Position numbers and translations under genes: made by a program. The notes under the pieces are model-generated. The model did not search any database and had not been told where the DNA came from. It saw only the letters and a list, made by a program, of their open reading frames with translations. This document shows positions 1 through 5,785 of a DNA stretch of 5,785 nt, piece by piece; the stretch's first letter is position 1, and each line of letters begins with the position of its first letter. The stretch lies in NCBI GenBank assembly GCA_903833025.1, contig CAILDT010000548.1, forward strand, positions 1 to 5,785. Direction: 5' to 3'. The DNA is from an uncultured Bacteroidota bacterium (GTDB lineage: Bacteria > Bacteroidota > Bacteroidia > 2-12-FULL-35-15).

Positions 1-302
1 AAATCGTCCTTCTTAGTTAAGACTTCTTCCAAGGTAAAGAGGTCTTCGATATATTCATATAAATTGACTGGACGTAGACTTTTCGCTAAATGATATTTCA
101 CATAGACTTTCTTATCTTCGCTCGTTTTTCTGAGTAACATATCCATTTGTTTTGTCTGGAAAAGTGTATTGACTTCATTAATGCCGAAATCTTTATATTG
201 TGAGACATCGTATTTTTGCGCTTCTAATAAATCTATTATTGTCTTGCGGGAGTTATACGTTTCAATAATTTGTCCACTTTGAGTATTATTACGTTGGGCC
301 AT
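1..302 (-). CDS. RPB5: DNA-directed RNA polymerase subunit RPB5, N-terminal part (runs off left edge)
   Basis: Translating the minus strand from the ATG at 302-300 gives 100 complete codons without a stop, leaving the window at position 1. The protein starts MAQRNNTQSGQIIETYNSRK. The stretch SRKTIIDLLEAQKYDV (residues 18-33) matches the RPB5 N-terminal signature (compare human RPB5 IRKTIMQLCHDRGYLV), and is followed by KKVYVKYHLAKSLRP and an acidic YEYIEDLFTLEE segment of the kind found in giant-virus RPB5. RPB5 is the eukaryote/archaea-specific jaw subunit that contacts downstream DNA. The full protein is about 200 residues in the family, so the C-terminal assembly domain, the best-conserved half, lies outside the window and cannot be checked. 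The start is supported by an AAAATTGA element 40 bases upstream and an A-rich AAAGAAA run just before the ATG. The gene follows RPB2 on the same strand after 54 bases. The call is confident from family resemblance, but rests only on the N-terminal half. Confidence 0.83.
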   Translation of the reverse strand, partial: MAQRNNTQSGQIIETYNSRKTIIDLLEAQKYDVSQYKDFGINEVNTLFQTKQMDMLLRKTSEDKKVYVKYHLAKSLRPVNLYEYIEDLFTLEEVLTKKDD

Positions 303-342
303 TTTCTTTACTATATTATACATAAGTTTTATTTAATTAGAT

Positions 343-350
343 TCAATTTT
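343..350 (-). promoter_or_regulatory. AAAATTGA early-promoter element upstream of RPB5
   Basis: The plus strand reads tcaatttt, an exact minus-strand AAAATTGA. This octamer is the established mimivirus early-gene promoter element. It lies 40 bases upstream of the RPB5 ATG and only 6 bases downstream of the RPB2 stop codon, in a very AT-rich spacer. Position, orientation and exact match support a promoter. The caveat is that an AT-only context raises the chance of a random match. Confidence 0.68.
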
Positions 351-356
351 ATAATA

Positions 357-3300
357 TTATTTCTTTATTATGATTATTTTCTTTTTGTCGCTGCCACCGC
401 CGAAAGCGTTATTGCTGTCTCCGATAGTGTCATCACCGCCTCCACCTTCCTTTTCCTTTTCAATTTCCTCGTCTTCCTCGGGGATTAAAATAGATTCTTC
501 TTCTAGTTCGGGGGTAGTAAGAGGCATTAAGGCTTGTCGGGTGAGTTGCATTGGCTGCGCTTGCATAGGCTGCTGCTGCTGCGCTTGTTGTTGTCCTTGT
601 TGTTGCGCTTGTACCTGCTGCGCTTGTACCTGCTTCAAAGCTATCGTTTGCGCTTGTTCTTCTACCGTAATTTGCGCATTATTTAAATTTTCATCCCTAC
701 TAATAACTAGCAAGGGATTTTCTTTTAGCCACGCCTCTTGAGCGGATTTTTCATAAGTATTTGTAAAATCTTTCACCCGATAAGCTTCCGCTATTTCATG
801 CAAGAAAGCCACTTGTTGTTCCCCATGCACTTCCTGCGCAGCGGCCAAAATATCCGCATCCGCCTGCGCCAGAATATTCGGTTGTAAAAGCGACCCCCAT
901 GTCGTCGGCAATTTATCCAGTGTCCGATAAGCCTCTGCCCGATCTAATAAGGCCGTCGCCAATTCACTACTAATGCCTTTAAAGCCTTTACCTACTAAAT
1001 AGATTTCCGAGTTTGTCGGCCGACTCGTTTTCGGTTTGATAATATATGTCTCGTCAAACAATGAGGCCACAATAGCGATAATAGAACGACTGAATGGCGT
1101 ATAAAAAGTGAATTGTTTGGTAATCAACGTCCCGCCAATAGCTAGCGCTAAGATGCCCGTGATAATTTGACCATAGTTCACAAAAGCCGTTAATTCTTCT
1201 TGCCGGTTCAAATCCGCTTTATCTATTTCAATACCTACATCACTGGTATATAAATTCGCTCCATCTGAGTCCGAAAACCGCTGATGTGCGGCATTACCCA
1301 AGGTATTAATGACGGCTGCGTCTGTCACATCACCCGTAACAGGTGTTTCACCTTCCGGCAAAGCATTCGGTGCGGGTCCCATTAACCAATGTAAGCGATT
1401 TTTCTCATATATTTTATATTTATCTTCCAAAATCGTTTTGTCGCCAGCTTGCATCGCCGCTGCAGGTAAATAAGAACTCGCTACCCAATCAAAATCACTG
1501 CTGACGCATTTGGTGCGCATAAAATGGTTAATGGCAATCACGAAAGCCCCTGGCAATTCCGCATTACAAAACACATTCACGACTGGCAAACATTGTCCAT
1601 TCTGCATAAGTAACTCTAACTGATAAATCATTTCATACATTTTCAAAGCCGCATTAGTCGCATGTTCCATATTATAGGTTTTCTGCACCAAGGTACGCAA
1701 AGTAGCATACATATCTAGTTTATTCGTCAAATTATAGAATAAACCTTCAGGTATTTCATTTAATTTATCTTTTGCGGCGTTCAATTTATCTTTCAAAGCA
1801 AACCAACTGTTTTCTTGAGCAGGTTCTAGGGTAATTAATTCATTACTATTCGCCGTAGGCACCGGCGTCAAATCTTCTACTTTAATGGTATCTATTGCAC
1901 TGATTAGCCATTTCTTAAATGGTGGCGGCGGTAATTTCGTAAAACCTAAAGCTGCCATATTTCGCTTACTTGCCGCTGCTGCCGCTGCTGCCGCCGGACC
2001 TTTCTTCGGTATGAGACCTTGTAGTTCTACTGTACTTTTACCCGTGAGTCTTTGCAAATTATCTGAGAACGACATATTGGTCATCTGGTCTACATTAGCC
2101 TCGGTAATTAGCCGCATTTGCACATTCATTGTCGCCAGCTCCTGCATCAAGAGTTTGAAAGCATAAGGTACTCTGACAATACTAAACGACCGCCCGTATT
2201 TGCTCAGCGTTTGTATCTTCATGTTATCAGCACCTCCACTCAAAGTGCCGTTGAATTTAATCGGTCCATCCGCCAAAGGACTCAGGAACAAATTCTGGCT
2301 CTCATTATATATGGCCACCGTGCCGGTTTTATTACAGACCGCCATATAATAATCGTCACCTCTTACCAGCATAGATTCTTGCAAGAAATTCGTTATTCCG
2401 TGCGCAATGAGACCATCGCGTTCCATCTCGCCGATTCTGAGACCACCGTCATTCGCTCGCCCTTGTACTGTTTGCCGGGTTAAAACCGTTCGCGGTCCGA
2501 GCGCCCGATAATTGATTTTGTCTTTCACCATATGTTTCAAACGCATATAATAGGTGGGTCCCATATAAATCTCGGTCTCAATTTGTTCGCCCGTTTGCCC
2601 ATTATAGAGAATCTCATTGCCACTAGAATGATACCCGGTTTCCGTCAAAAGTTTTCCGAAGACTTTTGACATATCACTCTTATTAACAAACGCCGTACAA
2701 TCGCCGAAGGCCCCTTGCATCGCACAAGCTTTACCCATGAGCGACTCCACTAATTGCCCGATGGTCATTCGCGAAGGTAAGGCGTGCGGATTTATAATAA
2801 TGTCTGGTTTAATTCCATTCGCCGTAAAAGGCATATCTTCCTCGGGAATAATTAAACCGACGGTTCCTTTTTGCCCACAACGACTGCAAAACTTGTCGCC
2901 AATGCCCGGAATACGTTCATTTCTAATTTTCACTTTAGCAATCCGGAAACCTTGTTCCCCTTCGGTCATAAACGATTTGTCCACATAACCCATTTGCCCT
3001 TTTTTGGGGAAAGAAGAGCCATCTACAAAAGTATCAGGCTGGTCTAGATTCGGCGTGACTTTACCAATGAGCGCCATTTTCTCGTCGACATAAGTATTCT
3101 CTTTCACGAGACCATATTCATCCAGTTGCGAATAGTCATAGCCGGGTTTAGTGCCGACCACATTCTTGCTTTCAATATTGGCGAAATAAGAATCCATCGT
3201 TTTTTGACCGACTTTAGCACTTTCTTCTCGACTTTCATACACACTGAAATAAGTCGTGCGGAAGAGTCCTCTTTTCAAAGAGCCTTCATTAAAGAGAATA

Positions 3301-5666
3301 GAGTCCTCCACGTTATATCCATTATACGACATAATAGCGACGATTGTATTTTCGCCACACGGATGTTCCTCATTATTAATATGTTTAAGATAACGGCTTT
3401 TCACGAGCGGCACTTGTCCATTATTCAAAACAATGCCGGTTTTATCTACACGTACTTGATAGTTGGAGTGATAAAGAGAGATGGCTTGCCGCGCTTGACC
3501 GCAGGCAAACAAGTCGCGCGGTAATTGATTGTTCTCGGGAAAAATGACTTGGTTACCCATGACGCCTAGCATTAAAGACGGATGAATTTCTATATGGGTA
3601 TAAGGCTTTTCGCTTTTTTGCATAATATCATAGTCCATGGCGATGAGTGAGCCTTCGGCTTCGGCTGTATCGACATAATCCAACATGGCTTCTACCCCAT
3701 TTAAGGCTTTCAAGTCCGTGACATTATACAAATCGGCCACGGTATCGTAGACATGGTCGGGCTTTAGCGTTTCTTTTTTCGCTGCAAAGCCCGTAATCAA
3801 TTGGTTCCAGGTGAAATCATTTTTGCCGATTTTTTCTAAAAGGGCTTCGTTCTGATAGCTGGGCTTTGCATTACTAGATGTGCCTTTTGTTCCTTCGGTA
3901 CTTGTGCCTGCTGCACTAGCAGTGTAAAAAATCGGCCGACAAATTCGTCCCGCATCCGTATAAATAAAAAGCGTATTCTGTTCAATACTCCAAAATACAC
4001 TCGTAAAAGTAGGTATAACGGCTACTCGTCGTAAACTTTTGATTAACTGGACGGTTTTCCGCGGTTCTTCAATCACGCCGACCCACTTGCCATTCACAAA
4101 TACTTTACAGAGTTGAGAGATGATTAAAGGTGTGCATTCATTTAGCAATAGTAAATCCGCATTCATCCGCAACCAACGCATCATAGGATAAGCCGAGTAA
4201 CCTTTTGTCACCGCCGCCATAATCGTCAAATTCTTATGGAGACCAACATTACCGCCATCCGGCGTATCAATCGGGTCAATAATACCCCACTGCGTCGTAT
4301 GTGCTAACCGCGGCCCGACAATTTTCGCACTGGCATCTAGTGGCAGATTGATTTTGCGCAGCTGGGCAATAAAAGAATTAAAGCTCAAACGATTCACGTC
4401 TTGCACGACACCCACCCGTTTTGTATGTGCTTCGGCGCCCCAGTTGCCTTTAAACGCTTTCCGAAACCCGTCCGCCGTAATCCGTTCCCCAAAGAATTCT
4501 TTATAATTCAGTTCTACGAGCGAGGGAAAGTTTTTCAAATAAGCCCCTTTCTTGTAATAATATTCTTTATCAAATTTCTGATATATATGGTGCTGCTGCA
4601 GCGAATAATATTCTTTGAATAAATCGTATAAGAGCGAACCCGTCAGCTCTACTCGCTTATACCGAAAATTATCCCGATCCGTCGCTTTGCGGTCTTTGGT
4701 AAATACCTGCAAAAGTTGGTTTACCATATAGCCAATAAAATAGGCTTTCTCTTGGAAATTCATCTCACCGACATGAGGTAATAAATAATTCGTCAAGATT
4801 TCCAAGGCATGCGGCACCGTTTTACCTTTGGTGAGCGTAGCGATATATTTCAGTGCGACTTCTTGATTGAAAATTTTACCAGCATCATGCACCGACGGAA
4901 TAAATAAATCTATATAATGTGCGTTTTTCTCTCGGTCTAATAAACAATAATCTATAATATCTCGGTCGGATTCAATACCTAAGGCTCGCATTAGAATAAA
5001 TAAAGGCACAGGTTTACGCACATTTGGTACAATGACCACCATTTGCTGATTCGTTAAAGTCACACTCGGGGCGACCATTTTTACGGCCAACGTACGGATA
5101 GGTTTAGAGGCATCTTCCGAGACCGAACGAATTTCCGCCGAATGACTATAGAGATCATTTCCTTTATCCCGCATATAGAGCATATTATCGGCGAATTTCT
5201 CTTGGCATACAATACTTTTCTCTTTCCCGTCAATAATAAAGTAACCGCCATTGTCATTCTTACATTCACCCATTCGGAAACGCACTTGCCGATCCAAGCC
5301 ATTAAGAATACATAAATCGGATTGTAACATAATCGGAAAACGTCCGAGGAAGATTTTATTCAAGATAGTAGTGCTTTGTTCCATCACGCCCGTTTCTTGA
5401 TTCTTAATAAAAAAATCCACCTCCACGTCGTAGTGAATGGTTATCCCATAAGTCATATTGCGGAGGCGCGCTTCATTCGGATACATAAAATGTTCCCTGT
5501 CTTCGTCGTAAATGATGGGTTTGCCGTAATAGAGCTTGTCACCATTCTTACCGCCGAGATACATATCGCATTTCAAGGCAAATTCGCCTGTGGTTGCGTC
5601 TTGTTCTTTCATCATTTTAATCGGATTCTTCTCTTTGAAGATGCGTTTAATGCCTTCATTGAAAAA
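357..5666 (-). CDS. RPB2: RNA polymerase second-largest subunit RPB2 fused to an FtsJ-like 2'-O-methyltransferase (main exon, 5' end missing)
   Basis: Residues are numbered from the first in-frame Met at 5615; the stop is TAA at 359-357, giving 1752 residues from that Met. Residues 1 to about 1185 are a full RPB2 body. The fork region includes GPRLAHTTQWGIIDPIDTPD (435-454). The active-centre block is GYNVEDSILFNEGSLKRGLF (766-785), with the acidic pair E770/D771. GDKFCSRCGQKGTVG (907-921), GIKPDIIINPHALPSRMTIG (934-953), a TRQTVQGRANDGGLRIGEME block (1047-1065) and the terminal PYAFKLLMQELATMNVQMR (1150-1168) follow. RPB2 forms the polymerase cleft with RPB1. Cellular RPB2 is about 1200 residues; the extra ~570 comprise a linker, a methyltransferase domain and a low-complexity tail, described separately. 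The Met at 5615 is probably not the true start: 17 in-frame codons before it (FFNEGIKRIFKEKNPIK) continue the family alignment (yeast QFVDYTLQDII), and about 45-50 expected N-terminal residues are absent. The 5' boundary near 5666-5672 is inferred as a splice junction. Neighbouring RPB5 lies downstream on the same strand. Confidence 0.95.
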   Translation of the reverse strand, partial: FFNEGIKRIFKEKNPIKMMKEQDATTGEFALKCDMYLGGKNGDKLYYGKPIIYDEDREHFMYPNEARLRNMTYGITIHYDVEVDFFIKNQETGVMEQSTTILNKIFLGRFPIMLQSDLCILNGLDRQVRFRMGECKNDNGGYFIIDGKEKSIVCQEKFADNMLYMRDKGNDLYSHSAEIRSVSEDASKPIRTLAVKMVAPSVTLTNQQMVVIVPNVRKPVPLFILMRALGIESDRDIIDYCLLDREKNAHYIDLFIPSVHDAGKIFNQEVALKYIATLTKGKTVPHALEILTNYLLPHVGEMNFQEKAYFIGYMVNQLLQVFTKDRKATDRDNFRYKRVELTGSLLYDLFKEYYSLQQHHIYQKFDKEYYYKKGAYLKNFPSLVELNYKEFFGERITADGFRKAFKGNWGAEAHTKRVGVVQDVNRLSFNSFIAQLRKINLPLDASAKIVGPRLAHTTQWGIIDPIDTPDGGNVGLHKNLTIMAAVTKGYSAYPMMRWLRMNADLLLLNECTPLIISQLCKVFVNGKWVGVIEEPRKTVQLIKSLRRVAVIPTFTSVFWSIEQNTLFIYTDAGRICRPIFYTASAAGTSTEGTKGTSSNAKPSYQNEALLEKIGKNDFTWNQLITGFAAKKETLKPDHVYDTVADLYNVTDLKALNGVEAMLDYVDTAEAEGSLIAMDYDIMQKSEKPYTHIEIHPSLMLGVMGNQVIFPENNQLPRDLFACGQARQAISLYHSNYQVRVDKTGIVLNNGQVPLVKSRYLKHINNEEHPCGENTIVAIMSYNGYNVEDSILFNEGSLKRGLFRTTYFSVYESREESAKVGQKTMDSYFANIESKNVVGTKPGYDYSQLDEYGLVKENTYVDEKMALIGKVTPNLDQPDTFVDGSSFPKKGQMGYVDKSFMTEGEQGFRIAKVKIRNERIPGIGDKFCSRCGQKGTVGLIIPEEDMPFTANGIKPDIIINPHALPSRMTIGQLVESLMGKACAMQGAFGDCTAFVNKSDMSKVFGKLLTETGYHSSGNEILYNGQTGEQIETEIYMGPTYYMRLKHMVKDKINYRALGPRTVLTRQTVQGRANDGGLRIGEMERDGLIAHGITNFLQESMLVRGDDYYMAVCNKTGTVAIYNESQNLFLSPLADGPIKFNGTLSGGADNMKIQTLSKYGRSFSIVRVPYAFKLLMQELATMNVQMRLITEANVDQMTNMSFSDNLQRLTGKSTVELQGLIPKKGPAAAAAAAASKRNMAALGFTKLPPPPFKKWLISAIDTIKVEDLTPVPTANSNELITLEPAQENSWFALKDKLNAAKDKLNEIPEGLFYNLTNKLDMYATLRTLVQKTYNMEHATNAALKMYEMIYQLELLMQNGQCLPVVNVFCNAELPGAFVIAINHFMRTKCVSSDFDWVASSYLPAAAMQAGDKTILEDKYKIYEKNRLHWLMGPAPNALPEGETPVTGDVTDAAVINTLGNAAHQRFSDSDGANLYTSDVGIEIDKADLNRQEELTAFVNYGQIITGILALAIGGTLITKQFTFYTPFSRSIIAIVASLFDETYIIKPKTSRPTNSEIYLVGKGFKGISSELATALLDRAEAYRTLDKLPTTWGSLLQPNILAQADADILAAAQEVHGEQQVAFLHEIAEAYRVKDFTNTYEKSAQEAWLKENPLLVISRDENLNNAQITVEEQAQTIALKQVQAQQVQAQQQGQQQAQQQQPMQAQPMQLTRQALMPLTTPELEEESILIPEEDEEIEKEKEGGGGDDTIGDSNNAFGGGSDKKKIIIIKK
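546..635 (-). repeat. Glutamine-codon repeat tract (Q/A-rich C-terminal region)
   Basis: This encodes residues 1661-1690, starting KQVQAQQVQAQ and continuing as almost pure Gln with Ala, Pro, Met and Gly. It includes a perfect 15-base tandem duplication (604-618 and 619-633) and CAG/CAA runs. It is low-complexity and probably disordered. It is followed by an acidic stretch (residues 1703-1723, ELEEE...EEDEEIEKEKE) and a Gly/Asp/Lys tail ending KKKIIIIKK. Its function is unknown. Confidence 0.8.
696..1748 (-). other. FtsJ/RrmJ-like SAM-dependent 2'-O-ribose methyltransferase domain within the RPB2 protein
   Basis: This covers residues about 1290-1640 of the RPB2 protein. It resembles the viral FtsJ-like methyltransferases (the ASFV EP424R-type group), in which SAM motif I reads ELPGAF rather than DLGAAPGG. 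Seen in order: a helix NAALKMYEMI with candidate K1325 (compare the RxxxxKLxEI helix of FtsJ); VVNVFCNAELPGAFVIAINH (1345-1364), the SAM-binding loop; DFDWVASSYLP (1374-1384); TGDVTD (1427-1432); LYTSDVGI (1455-1462) with D1459; GGTLITKQFTFYTPFS (1494-1509) with K1500; and SRPTNSEIYLVGKGFKGI (1531-1548) with E1537. K1325-D1459-K1500-E1537 fits the K-D-K-E catalytic tetrad of 2'-O-methyltransferases. A helical tail ending QEAWLKENPLLVI follows. The probable substrate is the first nucleotide ribose of capped viral mRNA; that is inference from viral relatives, and rRNA or another RNA is possible. No independent promoter octamer was seen upstream of the domain. Confidence 0.85.
1749..2048 (-). other. 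Linker between RPB2 body and methyltransferase domain
   Basis: Residues about 1190-1289, between the end of RPB2 homology (after NMSFSDNLQRL) and the methyltransferase. It carries a poly-Ala run (1208-1215), a KLPPPPFKKW proline patch (1227-1236), a Thr/Pro/Asn-rich segment, and a short tandem KDKLNAA/KDKLNEI repeat (1275-1288) that mirrors a roughly 14-base direct repeat spaced 20 bases apart (1760-1773 and 1780-1793). Composition suggests a flexible tether followed by a small helix. No known domain was recognised. Confidence 0.6.
1971..1994 (-). repeat. Alanine-codon microsatellite (poly-Ala tract in the linker)
   Basis: Eight consecutive alanine codons cycle as GCG GCA GCA on the minus strand, a near-perfect 9-base repeat unit. 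It lies exactly between the RPB2 and methyltransferase modules, and its length could vary between strains by replication slippage without breaking the frame. Confidence 0.85.
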
Positions 5667-5671
5667 AGCAC

Positions 5672-5785
5672 TAAATAATGCAACTATGTGAATTTTTTTG
5701 AAAAATGCTGTGCATCAATGCACTAAAACTGCACTAGATGAAACATTGAGTGCATCAGAAAATCTTGAGACAGTTTCAATACCCC
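5672..5785 (-). other. Probable 3' end of an intron interrupting the RPB2 gene
   Basis: On the minus strand the RPB2 frame stays open upstream of FFNEGIKRIFKEKNPI to a TGA at 5717-5715, but the residues before FF do not resemble RPB2, and no other frame encodes the expected conserved (D)S(Y/F)N-type block. The exon therefore begins near 5666-5672. A TTTAG ending at 5671 would leave T + GCT TTT TTC, fitting an Asn-Ala-Phe-Phe exon join; a terminal G at 5671 or 5669 would also suit a group I intron. Mimivirus polymerase genes are known to hold self-splicing introns, which favours that type, but no group I core (P3-P7) is visible in 114 bases. The exact junction is unresolved. Confidence 0.6.
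5710..5723. repeat. Short inverted repeat (GTGCAT-CA-ATGCAC) inside the putative intron
   Basis: This is a perfect 6-base inverted repeat, or a 5-bp stem with a 4-base loop in RNA. It lies among several further TGCACT/AGTGCA copies (5719-5724, 5730-5735, 5749-5754) that could pair with one another. It overlaps the in-frame TGA at 5717-5715. It is compatible with intron RNA structure near the 3' splice site, but too short to prove it. Confidence 0.45.

Noticed and set aside
313..357. 8-base AT-only inverted repeat (atattata / tataatat) flanking the promoter octamer, as a possible hairpin polyadenylation/termination signal of RPB2
   Set aside because: Mimivirus-type 3' hairpins have longer stems; eight A/T pairs around a 29-base loop are weak and expected by chance in such AT-rich DNA.
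370..741. Plus-strand open frame rich in Cys, Ser and Pro
   Set aside because: It is the antisense of the Gln/acidic repeat region of RPB2; its composition is a direct reflection of those codons.
1885..4622. Several plus-strand open frames of 70-130 codons
   Set aside because: All lie antisense to strongly conserved RPB2 sequence and show no recognisable family.
5081..5302. Minus-strand 73-codon frame overlapping RPB2
   Set aside because: It is an alternative frame inside conserved RPB2 N-terminal coding sequence, with no independent support.
5613..5615. ATG at 5615 as the true RPB2 start
   Set aside because: Conserved RPB2 residues continue in frame upstream of it, and a start here would remove the N-terminal block found in the family.
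5661..5785. A simple frameshift or sequencing error explaining the missing RPB2 N-terminus
   Set aside because: All three minus-strand frames were read to the window edge and none encodes the expected N-terminal motif, so a one- or two-base shift does not restore it.
5661..5785. An intein instead of an intron at the RPB2 break
   Set aside because: An intein must be translated through in frame; there is an in-frame TGA at 5717-5715 and no C-terminal HN splice motif before the FFNEGI exon.

Overview
This window looks like part of a nucleocytoplasmic large DNA virus (giant virus) genome, most likely a mimivirus relative (order Imitervirales). Three observations support that: the RNA polymerase subunits are eukaryote-type but virus-flavoured, an exact copy of the mimivirus early-promoter octamer AAAATTGA sits upstream of a gene, and the RPB2 gene appears to be interrupted near its 5' end by an intron-like insertion, as is known for mimivirus polymerase genes. 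Coding DNA is moderate in GC (roughly 40-45% from sampled lines, higher than mimivirus itself), while the short non-coding stretches are AT-rich.

Everything convincing is on the minus strand. Read right to left: (1) about 5670-5785 is a non-RPB2 stretch that I interpret as the 3' end of an intron separating the unseen first RPB2 exon from the rest. (2) 357-5666 is a single long reading frame (1769 codons plus stop in this window) for the second-largest RNA polymerase subunit RPB2. It has a large C-terminal addition: poly-Ala/Pro linker, an FtsJ/RrmJ-type 2'-O-methyltransferase domain with a complete K-D-K-E set, then a Gln-rich and acidic tail. (3) 303-356 is a 54-base AT-rich intergenic spacer carrying AAAATTGA. 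(4) 1-302 is the start of a gene for the polymerase subunit RPB5, cut by the left edge.

The main discovery candidate is the fusion of a multisubunit RNA polymerase catalytic subunit (RPB2) to a probable mRNA cap 2'-O-ribose methyltransferase in one uninterrupted protein. Analogous polymerase/cap-methyltransferase couplings are known in RNA viruses (flavivirus NS5, mononegavirus L), but there the polymerase is an unrelated single-chain enzyme. Together with the adjacent RPB5 gene, the window is a transcription module: two core polymerase subunits, with a probable mRNA-modifying domain physically tethered to one of them.
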